Shown here piece after piece: positions 1 to 8,672 of a stretch of DNA of 46,401 nucleotides. The notes below the pieces were generated by a model, which saw only the letters and a program-made list of their open reading frames with translations, made no database searches and was not told the DNA's origin. The stretch is from an uncultured Dorea sp. GTDB lineage: Bacteria > Bacillota > Clostridia > Lachnospirales > Lachnospiraceae. Both the position numbers and the translations under genes were made by a program. The number at the start of each line of letters is the position of its first letter. The first letter of the stretch is position 1. The stretch spans positions 1-46,401 of the forward strand of contig CAJTRE010000022.1 of NCBI GenBank assembly GCA_910578495.1, read 5' to 3'.

Positions 1-39
1 GAATGTAACTTGAGGAAGTTATTTCCTCTTGTTACATTC
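1..39. repeat. Inverted repeat / hairpin at the left edge
   Basis: Positions 1-9 (GAATGTAAC) and 31-39 (GTTACATTC) are perfect inverted complements, and the inner arms TGAGGAA / TTTCCTC also pair, leaving a small loop near 18-22. No T-run follows on the plus strand and the left flank is outside the window. It may be a terminator for a gene to the left or the end of a longer palindromic element. Confidence 0.45.
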
Positions 40-95
40 AATTATAAAATTCAGGACATTTTTCCGAAGTATGTTTCTTTAATATGCCTTCTTCA

Positions 96-797
96 CTAAC
101 ACCGATTCGCCTCTTCCCTGGTCAGCCAGAAATGAATTCCCGTCGTGGACTCCTGCCAGCGGTCTTCATTAAAGTCTTTCACTTCCACCCACTCGCCTCT
201 CCGGTAGACAAAATCCTCATTAATCAGCGACCATGCCTCGTCAAAGTTCTCCGCAAAGTCAAGGCTTTTTATCGTCAGCACTTTCGCCTTGTTGCACCTG
301 CAAGACGCCCGGGTAGCCGAAATCCGCTTAGCATCCGCCGGAATCAGCAACTGCACCAGGCGGTCATCAAAGCATTTTTTATAGCCAAGAAACGCTCCCT
401 CTTCCGGGCAGTATAGCCGGAACCACTGCGTATCCTCATCGGAGATGATACCTTTAAGATTGGCATGTTCTAACGCTGCGCCGAAAAGGTCCGCACCCCT
501 TATATCGCATTTTTGCATATCACAGTAACGGAAAGACGCCGTCACCATATTGGCATTCTGAAAAACGCTCCCCTGCATGGAACAGCCGTCAAACAGCACA
601 TTTTCCACCGAACTGCCTGCAAAATTCACTCCGTCAAGCACCGTATTCTGGAAGGAACTTAACGAAAAATCTATCCCGCTAAGATCCATCCCGCTTAAAT
701 CCATATCCCTGATTTCCTTCCTGAAAAACACAAGGCTTTCTCCTGCTCTCCGGTTCACAATCAACTTCTTGAACTCTCTCTCTGTTATCCGCTCCAT
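96..797 (-). CDS. Pentapeptide-repeat protein
   Basis: A 233-residue protein. Residues about 30-120 form a run of A(D/N)LXX-type pentapeptides (for example MDLSG MDLSG IDFSL, then ANMVT, ADLFG, ANLKG), which in this superfamily fold into a right-handed quadrilateral beta-helix. The last ~110 residues are not repeats and contain Cys, Trp and acidic residues; I do not recognise a catalytic motif. There is no signal peptide, so it is probably cytosolic. The ATG is preceded by GGGAG at good spacing. It follows the nucleotidyltransferase gene by about 60 nt on the same strand and could share its transcript. Function unknown. Confidence 0.8.
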   Translation of the reverse strand: MERITEREFKKLIVNRRAGESLVFFRKEIRDMDLSGMDLSGIDFSLSSFQNTVLDGVNFAGSSVENVLFDGCSMQGSVFQNANMVTASFRYCDMQKCDIRGADLFGAALEHANLKGIISDEDTQWFRLYCPEEGAFLGYKKCFDDRLVQLLIPADAKRISATRASCRCNKAKVLTIKSLDFAENFDEAWSLINEDFVYRRGEWVEVKDFNEDRWQESTTGIHFWLTREEANRC

Positions 798-856
798 CTA
801 AATCTCCCTGTTATCTATCTGACTCTCTAAACACCTTATATATTTCATCTACAACA

Positions 857-1774
857 CTATCCCCACAAGTTTTCCGGATATATTCCTTCTTCAATCAACT
901 TACCAAATGCTTCCTGCACCGGCTTTTTATCTTCCAGATAAGTAATTCCAAACCACTTATCTCCGGTATCCAGTACCTTGACAACCGCTTCTCCTTTTTG
1001 AATCTGCTGATCTATAATACTTGGCAGAAGATATTCCTGCTTACCGGCGTCACCGCCCAGACTCTCAAGAAAGTTCGCAAATCCTTCTTCTAAATATCCG
1101 ATAAATTCTGCCGAAGCAGCCCACATATTCATAGACACCCTTTCTTCCGGTGTAATCCATTTCTGCACTTCTTCATCGTCACAAAGAATCGTTCCGTTCT
1201 GATCCGAATGGATACCATATGTCTCAATTACACGCTTTAAGACACCATTATCCACCACGCAGACACCTCTTGTAACCGTTCCATTTTCACTCAATGTGTT
1301 CTTTAATGAAAATCCTGCCATCGCCATACTTAACTCTTTTCCCGGATGCCCGCCGGATACCAAAAAAGCGTGCAGCTTTTGAAACGCTTCTTTTCCGTAA
1401 TAGTCGTCCGCATTGATTACTACAAACGGTTCTTTTACTACATCTTTACAACATAACACCGCTTGTCCGGTTCCCCATGGCCGCTTCCGTTCTTCTGCAA
1501 GAGTTTTATATTTCTCCGGCACATCGGAAATTTCCTGGTACACATATTCTACTTCTATCTGTTTTTCTATCCGGTTTCCAATCACCCGCTTAAATTCTTT
1601 CTCTAAATCTTTGCGGATGATAAACACGACTTTATCAAAGCCTGCCTCTTTCGCATCATAGATTGAATAATCCATAATAATCTCACCATACGTTCCCATC
1701 TGCGCAAGCTGCTTAATTCCTGCTCCGTATCTGGAACCGATTCCTGCCGCCAGAATTACAAGCGTCGTTTTCAT
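857..1774 (-). CDS. UGP-like sugar nucleotidyltransferase (paralogue 1)
   Basis: A 305-residue NTP-transferase-fold protein. The N-terminus has the nucleotide-binding signature LAAGIGSRYG, followed by KQL; the metal/substrate segment VVINADDYYG lies near residue 120 and the WGTGQAVL segment near residue 100. It is clearly a paralogue of the gene at 10929-11852 (by eye about half the residues match, including IMDYSIYDAK and RPWGT). Family members transfer a uridylyl (or other NMP) group to a sugar 1-phosphate. Unlike its paralogue it is not in a sugar operon; it sits 40 nt behind the HD-domain gene and before the pentapeptide gene. The exact sugar substrate cannot be read from sequence. Confidence 0.8.
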   Translation of the reverse strand: MKTTLVILAAGIGSRYGAGIKQLAQMGTYGEIIMDYSIYDAKEAGFDKVVFIIRKDLEKEFKRVIGNRIEKQIEVEYVYQEISDVPEKYKTLAEERKRPWGTGQAVLCCKDVVKEPFVVINADDYYGKEAFQKLHAFLVSGGHPGKELSMAMAGFSLKNTLSENGTVTRGVCVVDNGVLKRVIETYGIHSDQNGTILCDDEEVQKWITPEERVSMNMWAASAEFIGYLEEGFANFLESLGGDAGKQEYLLPSIIDQQIQKGEAVVKVLDTGDKWFGITYLEDKKPVQEAFGKLIEEGIYPENLWG

Positions 1775-1814
1775 AATCTCTATACTCCTTTATGCTCATA
1801 TCTTTTCGTCGCTT

Positions 1815-2378
1815 TTACAAACCAAGCACATCCGCAATAACGCCCATTTCTTCCAACGCCACATCAATCAAGTCATCCAAGCTTAATCCCGTAAACTCAA
1901 TTGCTTCCATATAATCTCTGTTTGCACCTGCGGCAAATCTCATCTCATTAAAACGCTTCATTACAGACTTGTGCTTTACACTGGCAATCTTTTTATCCGG
2001 ATAAATCTGCGCTACCGCCTTTACAAATCCACTCATGGGATCAGCCGCCAGAAGCGCGTACTCAATCTTTGTCTTTGCTTTCTTTCCACATTTCGGGTTA
2101 TGCGCTTTAATCGCCTCAAAAAGCACTGGATCATCAATACCTTCCTTTTTCAAAATTTCCACAGAAGTCGGTCCATGTACGCTTATATCGTTTCTCCAGT
2201 CACACTGCTCCTCATCAAGATCATGCAGAAGTCCTGCAATTCCCCAATACTCTTCTTCTCCCGGCGCAAGGCGTTTTGCCAGCCCCTTCATAATAGCTTC
2301 CACCGCGTATGAATGGGTGATATAATTTTCCCCCTCCATATATTTCAGTAAAATATCGTGTGCTTGTTCTCTGTCCAT
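1815..2378 (-). CDS. HD-domain (HDIG-type) hydrolase
   Basis: A 187-residue protein of the HD metal-dependent phosphohydrolase superfamily. The metal ligands are visible: an early His (ITHSYAVEAIM), the HD pair in GLLHDLDEEQ, and a later His in KAHNPKCG. Such small stand-alone HD proteins in clostridia are usually annotated only as HDIG proteins; substrate unknown. An upstream in-frame start would add 16 residues, but the ATG at 2378 is preceded by AAGGAGGAAG at ideal spacing, so I use it. No signal peptide. Probably first gene of a small operon with the nucleotidyltransferase at 857-1774. Confidence 0.8.
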   Translation of the reverse strand: MDREQAHDILLKYMEGENYITHSYAVEAIMKGLAKRLAPGEEEYWGIAGLLHDLDEEQCDWRNDISVHGPTSVEILKKEGIDDPVLFEAIKAHNPKCGKKAKTKIEYALLAADPMSGFVKAVAQIYPDKKIASVKHKSVMKRFNEMRFAAGANRDYMEAIEFTGLSLDDLIDVALEEMGVIADVLGL

Positions 2379-2469
2379 TCTTACTTCCTCCTTAGAACTT
2401 CTTATCTGGGCACAATTGTAACACACTACCGTTACAATGTGAAGTTCCTTATGAAACGATAATCGGCTC

Positions 2470-3666
2470 TTATTTACCCAACATATTTTGTATCTCTTTA
2501 CTTTCCAGATTCTCTTTCGTTACCCAGACATATCCGGTGTCCACATAAGCTTCATTTCCTATAGAAAGCGCTGCTCTGGAAGCGGCAATAACTGCCGCGT
2601 ATCCCATACCAAATGGATTCTGCAATACCAGACCGTCAATCTCTCCTTCTTTCAAAAGTTCGATCTCCTCTTCGTCTGCGTCAAAACCTACAACCGCCGC
2701 CTCTTGCATACCTGCACGATCCATCGCACTTACAATCTCTTTCACCGCCTCTGCGGAAGTTCCGAAAAAGCCTTTTACATTCGGATGTTTTTTCAGAATA
2801 TAATCTACCGTTTCCTCAGCCGTAACACCCTCAATATCAATCACTTCATCCATTCCCGATTCTTTCTGTTTTTCCTCGGCTATTGTTTTCTGAATGCTCT
2901 CAATATCGTCCATACGGTAAGTTTCCACAATCTGAATATCCGGATGGGATTTTTTCATCTTCTCTTTAAAAGCACGTTCCCTTTCTTTTCCCGTTCTTGA
3001 ATTACTGCTGTGGGTAAATATAATAACCTCTCCTTCGCCTCCTATAGACTTCGACAACTCATCCGCTGCCGTCTGGGCGCTCTTCGTGTTATTTGTGGAT
3101 ACAGTAGCCATAAGCCCCTGATAATCACTTCCCGAATCGAATGCCACTACCGGAATTCCACTGTCCGCCGCAAGGTCAAACTGCACCTCGCAAGCCTGCT
3201 CATCCGCAATGGCAATGCCAAGAGCAACCGGATATCTGGCAAGTTCTTCGTCCAGAATATTTACCTGCTCATCCACGTCATCTGCTTCCGACGGCGCAAT
3301 ATACGCAACCTTTACTTGGTCTTTTCCTTCGTACCCAAGCTGTTCATTAATGTCTTTCGCCGCCTGCTCTGCTCCTTTTTGCACCGTATTCCAGTACGGT
3401 CCCTCTTTTGACTTTCCTATAATTGAAATATACGAACCTTTCTCTAAGTGTAGACCTTCCGCATTTCCATAGGCGGCAGGTTTAATTACATCGAGCTGTG
3501 GCTGATACGCTTTTTCCTTTACCTGCTTTTCCGTCTGACTATTTGTTTTATCATCTTTCTTCTCCGTATTATTTTCAACCGGAGCGGCACAGCCACTCAA
3601 AGCCAGTGTAAGCACAAGCGCAGCGGCAGTAAATCTTTTACCTTTTCCCATATTTTTCTTCTCCAT
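2470..3666 (-). CDS. Periplasmic sugar-type binding lipoprotein (LacI/RbsB fold), orphan
   Basis: Exported lipoprotein of about 398 residues. A basic N-terminus, a hydrophobic stretch and the lipobox ALSGC near residue 27 show a type II signal peptide. The mature part resembles the RbsB/LacI-like solute-binding fold: ISIIGKSKEGPYWNTVQKGAEQAA at its start, then IPVVAFDSGSD, VKGFFGTSAEAV and VVGFDADEEEI. This family feeds sugars or autoinducers to ABC importers or signals to sensor kinases, but no permease or ATPase lies beside it. An in-frame TTG upstream would add seven residues; the ATG at 3666 has an AAAAGGAAA ribosome site and is preferred. Confidence 0.8.
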   Translation of the reverse strand: MEKKNMGKGKRFTAAALVLTLALSGCAAPVENNTEKKDDKTNSQTEKQVKEKAYQPQLDVIKPAAYGNAEGLHLEKGSYISIIGKSKEGPYWNTVQKGAEQAAKDINEQLGYEGKDQVKVAYIAPSEADDVDEQVNILDEELARYPVALGIAIADEQACEVQFDLAADSGIPVVAFDSGSDYQGLMATVSTNNTKSAQTAADELSKSIGGEGEVIIFTHSSNSRTGKERERAFKEKMKKSHPDIQIVETYRMDDIESIQKTIAEEKQKESGMDEVIDIEGVTAEETVDYILKKHPNVKGFFGTSAEAVKEIVSAMDRAGMQEAAVVGFDADEEEIELLKEGEIDGLVLQNPFGMGYAAVIAASRAALSIGNEAYVDTGYVWVTKENLESKEIQNMLGK

Positions 3667-3743
3667 TATACATTTTCCTTTTACCAAGAAACACTATACA
3701 CCATCTTCGTGAAAAAATGTTGAAGTTTTTCTTAATTTTTACA

Positions 3744-3906
3744 AGAACTATTCAGCCATAGCCGACAAAATAAACGAATAATGCTTGCATGAATGAGTGT
3801 ATTTTACCGACTATGAGCGGAGCGCCAGATTATGAGCAAAAATAGTTGCACAGCAACGAATAGCACGTTAGTGCGGTTTTGCGAATGGCGCGGGCTGAAT
3901 AGTTAC
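3744..3906. repeat. Palindromic element, divergent variant with shared ends
   Basis: The ends match the terminal inverted repeats of the 175-bp element family (AACTATTCAGCCAT at the left, GGCTGAATAGTTAC at the right), but the ~130-bp interior is unlike the other copies. The interior has its own small hairpins, for example GTTGC-ACA-GCAAC and GCAC-GTTA-GTGC near 3846-3874. It lies between the divergent binding-lipoprotein and ferredoxin genes. This looks like a second subfamily that uses the same ends. Confidence 0.65.
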
Positions 3907-3934
3907 TAATTAAAGCAAAAATATACAGTTTCTC

Positions 3935-3963
3935 TTGTATATTTCCCGCATTTGTATTATGAT
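3935..3963 (+). promoter_or_regulatory. Promoter of the ferredoxin gene
   Basis: TTGTAT at 3935-3940 and TATGAT at 3958-3963 are separated by 17 nt. The start codon of the ferredoxin lies 47 nt downstream of the -10 box. Confidence 0.6.
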
Positions 3964-4010
3964 AAATAAAGACAAAACGTCTTATAATCACAAAAAGGAG
4001 GTACATACCA

Positions 4011-4181
4011 ATGGCACACGTAATTAATGATTCATGTGTTAGCTGTGGAGCTTGCGAAGCTGAATGTCCAATCGGAGCTATCTCTCAGGGAGCTGATCAT
4101 TATGAGATCGACGCTGACACTTGTGTAGACTGCGGAGCTTGTGCAGCTCAGTGTCCAACAGGAGCTATCTCTCAGGGCTAA
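4011..4181 (+). CDS. 2[4Fe-4S] ferredoxin, clostridial type
   Basis: A 56-residue protein. It has two matching cluster motifs: CVSCGACEAECPIGAIS in the first half and CVDCGACAAQCPTGAIS in the second, each CxxCxxCxxxCP. This is the classic low-potential bacterial ferredoxin that carries electrons for pyruvate:ferredoxin oxidoreductase, hydrogenases and similar enzymes in the cytosol of anaerobes. The ATG follows a strong AAAAAGGAGG site. The gene is monocistronic, between its own promoter and a clear intrinsic terminator. The two halves are near duplicates, as expected of the family. Confidence 0.95.
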   Translation: MAHVINDSCVSCGACEAECPIGAISQGADHYEIDADTCVDCGACAAQCPTGAISQG

Positions 4182-4197
4182 TCATAAGTATTGAAAA

Positions 4198-4227
4198 AGA
4201 ATGCGGGTTTTGCGCATTCTTTTTTAT
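4198..4227 (+). terminator. Intrinsic terminator after ferredoxin
   Basis: AGAATGCG (4198-4205) pairs with CGCATTCT (4213-4220) and is followed by a run of T. Confidence 0.85.
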
Positions 4228-4290
4228 TTTGCCTACGTCTTTTGACTTGTTTCGCACTTTGCTTGTGTTATTCTGGACATGCTTAAAAAT

Positions 4291-4400
4291 ATAACTATTC
4301 AGCTTTAACAACTCTAGCTTCGACTGCTATGCAGTCTTTTACGCTGCTGACGCAGCTAAAGCTCTCGTTTATGGTTAAACGCCATATGCTGACTAGTTAC
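4291..4400. repeat. Palindromic element, internally deleted copy (110 bp)
   Basis: Both ends are recognisable (ATAACTATTCAGC at 4291 and CTAGTTAC ending 4400). The interior matches the first ~100 bp of the copy at 29928-30102 in the same orientation, but about 65 bp are missing between CATATGCTGA and the right end. A deletion between two short GCTGA direct repeats would explain this. It lies 23 nt upstream of the start of the 118-aa gene. Confidence 0.75.
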
Positions 4401-4423
4401 CAAAATAATAAGGGGGTTTTATT

Positions 4424-4780
4424 ATGGGCAATGCGTTAGAGCAGCTAAAAAGGGAGACAAAGGATGATGCCAAGTTATATGGATGTATTAAAGAATTATA
4501 TGAGCAAGGAGTTCCTTTTTCGGAATTAAAAGCATTGATTCCGGATATTCGCAGAACAAGGGAACAGTTACATATGAAACGAATGTTAGAAAATAATAAC
4601 GAAGTGCTTCTTTCCATGTTCAGCAAAGAAATGTCCTTTCTTCTGGACGCCAAAGAGCTCCGAGAAGAAGAACAATTCAAAAAACTGGACCAACTCATCA
4701 GACAGCAGCAATCCTATCGAAAGTCTGCCGCTGAGAGCAGTCCGGTTGAGAAGTTCAAGCGGCTATTCCTGCCGGCTTAG
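4424..4780 (+). CDS. Unrecognised 118-aa protein
   Basis: I do not recognise this family. The 118 residues are charged and mostly helical, with no signal peptide or membrane segment; the middle (about residues 60-95) is Glu/Lys/Leu-rich and could form a coiled coil. The ATG has a GGGGG ribosome site 7 nt upstream, and there is no better frame on the other strand apart from dnaB's tail. Its last 18 nt overlap the 3' end of the convergent dnaB gene. Its leader would contain the deleted repeat copy at 4291-4400. A weak possible promoter is TTGACT (4242) with TGTTAT (4266). Moderately sure it is a gene. Confidence 0.55.
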   Translation: MGNALEQLKRETKDDAKLYGCIKELYEQGVPFSELKALIPDIRRTREQLHMKRMLENNNEVLLSMFSKEMSFLLDAKELREEEQFKKLDQLIRQQQSYRKSAAESSPVEKFKRLFLPA

Positions 4781-6103
4781 ATTCGCAAATTTTGTATATT
4801 CACCAAGCCATGCCAGATGAACGGTCCCTACAGGACCGTTTCTCTGCTTTGCAATAATAATCTCCGCCTGTTTTTTAAATTCAGAATCTTTATTATAATA
4901 TTCATCTCTGTAAATGAACATAACTACGTCAGCATCCTGCTCAATAGCTCCAGATTCACGAAGGTCAGAAAGCATCGGACGTTTATCCGGTCTTGACTCT
5001 ACCGCGCGGCTAAGCTGGGACAGCGCGATTACCGGAACATTGAGTTCTCTCGCTAATGCCTTAAGTGAACGAGAAATCTCGGAAATCTCTTGCTGTCTTG
5101 ACTCTGAACGTCCACCTACGCTTCCGCTCATCAATTGCAGATAGTCGATGATAATAATGTCTAATCCATGCTCCAATTTGTATTTCCTGCACTTAGACCG
5201 AAGCTCTGATACAGAAATTCCAGGTGTGTCATCAATAATCAGATTAGATTTTCCAATAATTCCGGCACCCTCTATCAATTTCTCCCAGTCCGAATCTTTC
5301 ATATTACCCGTTCGAAGCGCTTGCGCATCCACCTGAGATTCTAATGAAAACAGACGGTTTACCAACTGTTCCTTCGACATCTCCAAACTAAAAATTGCCG
5401 CGCATTTATCCTTCTTAAATGCAACATATTGGGCAATGTTAAGGACGAATGCTGTTTTTCCCATAGACGGTCTTGCCGCCACCAGAATAAGGTCTGCCGG
5501 TTGAAGACCGGACAGCTTATAATCCAAATCAATAAAACCTGTCGGAATACCTGTTACAGTACCTTTACTCTTCGACGCTTTCTCAATTCTGTCAAGTGCA
5601 TTTAATACAATCTGTTTAATCGGTACATACTCTCCGGTATTGCGTTTTTGCAACAGGTCAAATACCGACTTCTCCGTCTTTTCAAGCACTGCCTCCAACG
5701 GCTCTTTTCCCGCATAGCACGTATTATTAATCTCGTCGTTTAACTTAATCAACCGACGCAGCATTGCCTTATCCGCCACAATCTGTGCATAGTATTTTAC
5801 ATTCGCAGAAGTAGGAACTGCCGATACAAGATCTCTTACAAATTCAAGGCTCGCAATCTCCGGAGGAACATCTTTTTCTTTCAGTCTCTCCTGAAGCGTG
5901 ATCAGATCTACTGGCTTTCCTTCATTAAAAAGTTCTACCATCGAATCAAAGATCACACCATATGCCGTCTGATAAAAATCCTGTCCGCAGATAATCTCTG
6001 CCGCTGATAAAATCGCGTCCTTATCCATCAACATAGCGCCTACTACGGACTGCTCTGCCTCGATGCTGTGGGGCATGACTCTTTTAATAAGCGCCTCTTC
6101 CAT
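4763..6103 (-). CDS. dnaB: Replicative DNA helicase DnaB
   Basis: The 446-residue hexameric helicase that unwinds DNA ahead of the replication fork. The N-terminal domain (residues 1-110) has the family start PHSIEAEQSVVGAML. The RecA-like C-terminal domain carries Walker A (ARPSMGKTAF, residues 209-218), Walker B (IIIIDYLQLM near 315-325), and the DnaB motifs SLEMSKEQL, ALSQLSRAVESR and DLRESGAIEQDAD. Length is normal. The ATG is preceded by AGGAGG, which overlaps the stop of rplI (13 nt upstream), so it belongs to the gdpP-rplI-dnaB operon. No intrinsic terminator is seen at its end, where it overlaps a convergent gene. Confidence 0.97.
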   Translation of the reverse strand: MEEALIKRVMPHSIEAEQSVVGAMLMDKDAILSAAEIICGQDFYQTAYGVIFDSMVELFNEGKPVDLITLQERLKEKDVPPEIASLEFVRDLVSAVPTSANVKYYAQIVADKAMLRRLIKLNDEINNTCYAGKEPLEAVLEKTEKSVFDLLQKRNTGEYVPIKQIVLNALDRIEKASKSKGTVTGIPTGFIDLDYKLSGLQPADLILVAARPSMGKTAFVLNIAQYVAFKKDKCAAIFSLEMSKEQLVNRLFSLESQVDAQALRTGNMKDSDWEKLIEGAGIIGKSNLIIDDTPGISVSELRSKCRKYKLEHGLDIIIIDYLQLMSGSVGGRSESRQQEISEISRSLKALARELNVPVIALSQLSRAVESRPDKRPMLSDLRESGAIEQDADVVMFIYRDEYYNKDSEFKKQAEIIIAKQRNGPVGTVHLAWLGEYTKFANLSRQE

Positions 6104-6116
6104 TCCCCAAATCCTC

Positions 6117-6566
6117 CTAAGCCTCTTCGATCACTACAACGTTTAACTTTGCAGTTACTTTCGGGTGCAGTTTAACCGGTACTTCATAAGTACCAAGTGC
6201 TTTAATCGTATCCTTCAACTGTATTTTCTTCTTGTCTATCTCAAGATTCATCTGCGCTTTTACCTCTGCCGCAATCTCCTTTGAAGAAACCGAACCGAAC
6301 GTCTTTCCTCCCTCTCCGGTCTTAATAGAGACTTCGATTTTTCCGGCTTCTATCTGTTTGCCAAGCGCTGCTGCCGCCTCATAATTTTCTTGTGCAATCT
6401 TATCATCATTAGCTTTTTTAAGCTTCAGATCATTTAAGTTCTTTGCACTCGCTTCAATTCCTTTATTTGTCTTCAAAATAAAATTTCTTGCGTATCCGTC
6501 ATTTACATTTACAATTTCACCTTTTTTTCCAAGAGATTTGACGTCCTCTGTTAATATTACTTTCAT
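6117..6566 (-). CDS. rplI: 50S ribosomal protein L9
   Basis: A 149-residue protein with the L9 N-terminal RNA-binding domain (MKVILTEDVKSLGKKGEIVNVNDGYARNF) and the connecting helix and C-terminal domain. The usual family motif after RNFL is IPKG-like; here it reads RNFILKTNKG, a common clostridial form. The ATG lies one base beyond the gdpP stop codon, and its ribosome site GGAGAT is inside gdpP, which points to translational coupling. Confidence 0.95.
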   Translation of the reverse strand: MKVILTEDVKSLGKKGEIVNVNDGYARNFILKTNKGIEASAKNLNDLKLKKANDDKIAQENYEAAAALGKQIEAGKIEVSIKTGEGGKTFGSVSSKEIAAEVKAQMNLEIDKKKIQLKDTIKALGTYEVPVKLHPKVTAKLNVVVIEEA

Positions 6567-6567
6567 A

Positions 6568-8622
6568 CTAAATATCTCCTTTTTCTATCATATCGTTGAT
6601 GACATTTTTTAATGTTTGTACTGCCTTTTCCATATTCGTATGCTCAAACTGTGCTCCTGCGGCATTTAAGTGCCCTCCGCCGTTCAGACGTTCCATAATA
6701 ATCTGGACATTTACCTCATCTATAGAACGTGCACTTATATAAATTCTTCCGCCGTATGTCGTAAGAACAAAAGACGCCACAATCTGGCTGATATCCAGAA
6801 GTTCATTTGCCGCCTGCGCGCCTACAATCGTCGGACTCTCAATTTGAAGATCCTCTCCTTTGGCAATGGCAAATTTCTCATGATATACTTCCGTACTTCT
6901 GATAATCTCCGCCTTTGCCTGATAAGCTCCCATGTCGTCCCGGAACATTTTGCGTACCAGCGTAATGTCGGCGCCTGCTCTCCTCAAAAACGCCGCCGCC
7001 TCAAACGTACGTACACCCGTCTTATTTACAAAATTATTCGTATCAATCATAATTCCTGCATAGAGACTGCTTGCTTCTAAATTCGGAATCTTAATATCAT
7101 CCACAATGTATTGCAGAACCTCGGATACCATCTCACAAGCAGAAGATGCATACGGTTCAATATAGGATAACAAGGCATTTTCTATATTATCGCTGCTCTG
7201 GCGGTGATGATCTAATACTACGATTGTTTTTGTTCTTTTAAGCAGTTCTGCGCATTCCGTCATCTTCGGCCGATTCGTATCTACTACAACCACCAGATCA
7301 TTCTCTTCCACCAATTCCAACGCCTGGCGGGAAACCAGAAACATATCTTCCGGATATTCCTTGTTCCCCTCATAAGACGCATACAGCGGTTTCAGCGAAG
7401 CTGACACCTCATTGATAACAATATACGCCCGTTTACCAAACTGCTGCGCCGCCCGGTAAATACCAATAGCGGCTCCAAAACTGTCAGCATCTGCAAATTT
7501 ATGTCCCATTACAAACACTTTATCTTTTACAGTGAGAAATTCCCTTAACGCTTCTGCTTTTACTCTTGCTTTCACACGAGTATTTTTCGCTGTCTGTTCA
7601 TGCTTACCACCGTAGTATGTAATTCCGCGGCCATCCTTAATAACTGCCTGATCGCCGCCCCTCGCAAGCGCAAGATCCATAGCCACGCGAGCATGATTGT
7701 AACTCTGTGCATAGGAATTTGCGGCAAATCCCAGACCAATACTTAACGTCGCAGGTATACTATTGCCAATATTAACCGACTTTACGTCTTCCAACAAAGA
7801 AAATTTGTCCTCCTCAAACTGTCGGAATTGTTCTTTCTGAACAGCAAAAAAATATTTGTCTGTCTCCATCTTCTTGACAATACCGTTTACTTTCAGAATA
7901 TATTGATTGATCTTCCTATCCACTAACGCAATAAGAATTGACTGACGCACCTCTTCTACACTGTTCACAACCTCATCGTAATTATCAATATAGATAAGAC
8001 CGGCTACGAGACGCTGCTCTTCGTTTGCCCGGATATAGCTGTTAAGCTCCGTCACATCCTGTAAATACACAGCAATAAAATACTCCCTCTCCTCAGGAAG
8101 TTCCATCAACTGTTCCGTCTCACTAAAGCCTGAAACCGACACTTTCCGGAGCTCAGCCTGATACTCTTTGTCTTTAAGATATACATCCATCTGTACAACA
8201 TCATTTGCCGCTGAAGGAAAAATAGACTTATTGAGTTCCGGAATGAACTTGCTGATATATGCATCACCCTTGGGCCTTCCTCCCAATATTTTTTCAAACT
8301 GATCATTCATCCAGATTGTTTTTCCATCTTCCAGAAGAAGTGCATAAGGAACTGCCAGTTCTTTGAGAAGCGTGTTCTGAATGATTCCGTACTGCGCCGC
8401 AAATTGCACAAGATCCTTTACAACCAGCGATTTCGTATACAGATATAAAACGCCCACCATAACGATATACAGCAATAAAAACAAGGACATGACTCCTCCT
8501 GCTTTTTTATCGAGCTTATATATCCATATATTCATTCCAATCAATAAAGCTGCCATAATTGCCGGCCACTGCATGTATAATCTTAATTGGCCTTTTAGTC
8601 GGACTTTCTGCTTTTCTTTCAT
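6568..8622 (-). CDS. gdpP: Cyclic-di-AMP phosphodiesterase GdpP (YybT family)
   Basis: A 684-residue membrane phosphodiesterase expected to hydrolyse c-di-AMP to pApA. Domain order is complete: two membrane helices (about 14-33 and 41-62), a degenerate PAS domain (about 80-190), a degenerate GGDEF domain (about 200-340), then DHH and DHHA1. Catalytic motifs are present: MGHKFADADS (372-381), VVVDTN (446-451), DHHRQSSD (471-478) and the DHHA1 glycine-rich GGGHLNAAGAQ near 655. It opens the operon gdpP-rplI-dnaB, an order common in Firmicutes. The ATG has a GAGGG site. It probably controls c-di-AMP levels for cell wall and potassium homeostasis, as known for the family. Confidence 0.95.
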   Translation of the reverse strand: MKEKQKVRLKGQLRLYMQWPAIMAALLIGMNIWIYKLDKKAGGVMSLFLLLYIVMVGVLYLYTKSLVVKDLVQFAAQYGIIQNTLLKELAVPYALLLEDGKTIWMNDQFEKILGGRPKGDAYISKFIPELNKSIFPSAANDVVQMDVYLKDKEYQAELRKVSVSGFSETEQLMELPEEREYFIAVYLQDVTELNSYIRANEEQRLVAGLIYIDNYDEVVNSVEEVRQSILIALVDRKINQYILKVNGIVKKMETDKYFFAVQKEQFRQFEEDKFSLLEDVKSVNIGNSIPATLSIGLGFAANSYAQSYNHARVAMDLALARGGDQAVIKDGRGITYYGGKHEQTAKNTRVKARVKAEALREFLTVKDKVFVMGHKFADADSFGAAIGIYRAAQQFGKRAYIVINEVSASLKPLYASYEGNKEYPEDMFLVSRQALELVEENDLVVVVDTNRPKMTECAELLKRTKTIVVLDHHRQSSDNIENALLSYIEPYASSACEMVSEVLQYIVDDIKIPNLEASSLYAGIMIDTNNFVNKTGVRTFEAAAFLRRAGADITLVRKMFRDDMGAYQAKAEIIRSTEVYHEKFAIAKGEDLQIESPTIVGAQAANELLDISQIVASFVLTTYGGRIYISARSIDEVNVQIIMERLNGGGHLNAAGAQFEHTNMEKAVQTLKNVINDMIEKGDI

Positions 8623-8672
8623 AAATATTTCCCTCTGTCACTATTCCTGCAAATTATTAGATATACGGTATC

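Noticed and set aside
3667..4010. Hidden gene in the ferredoxin upstream region
   Set aside because: Only the variant repeat and the promoter are seen; no frame has a ribosome site and length.
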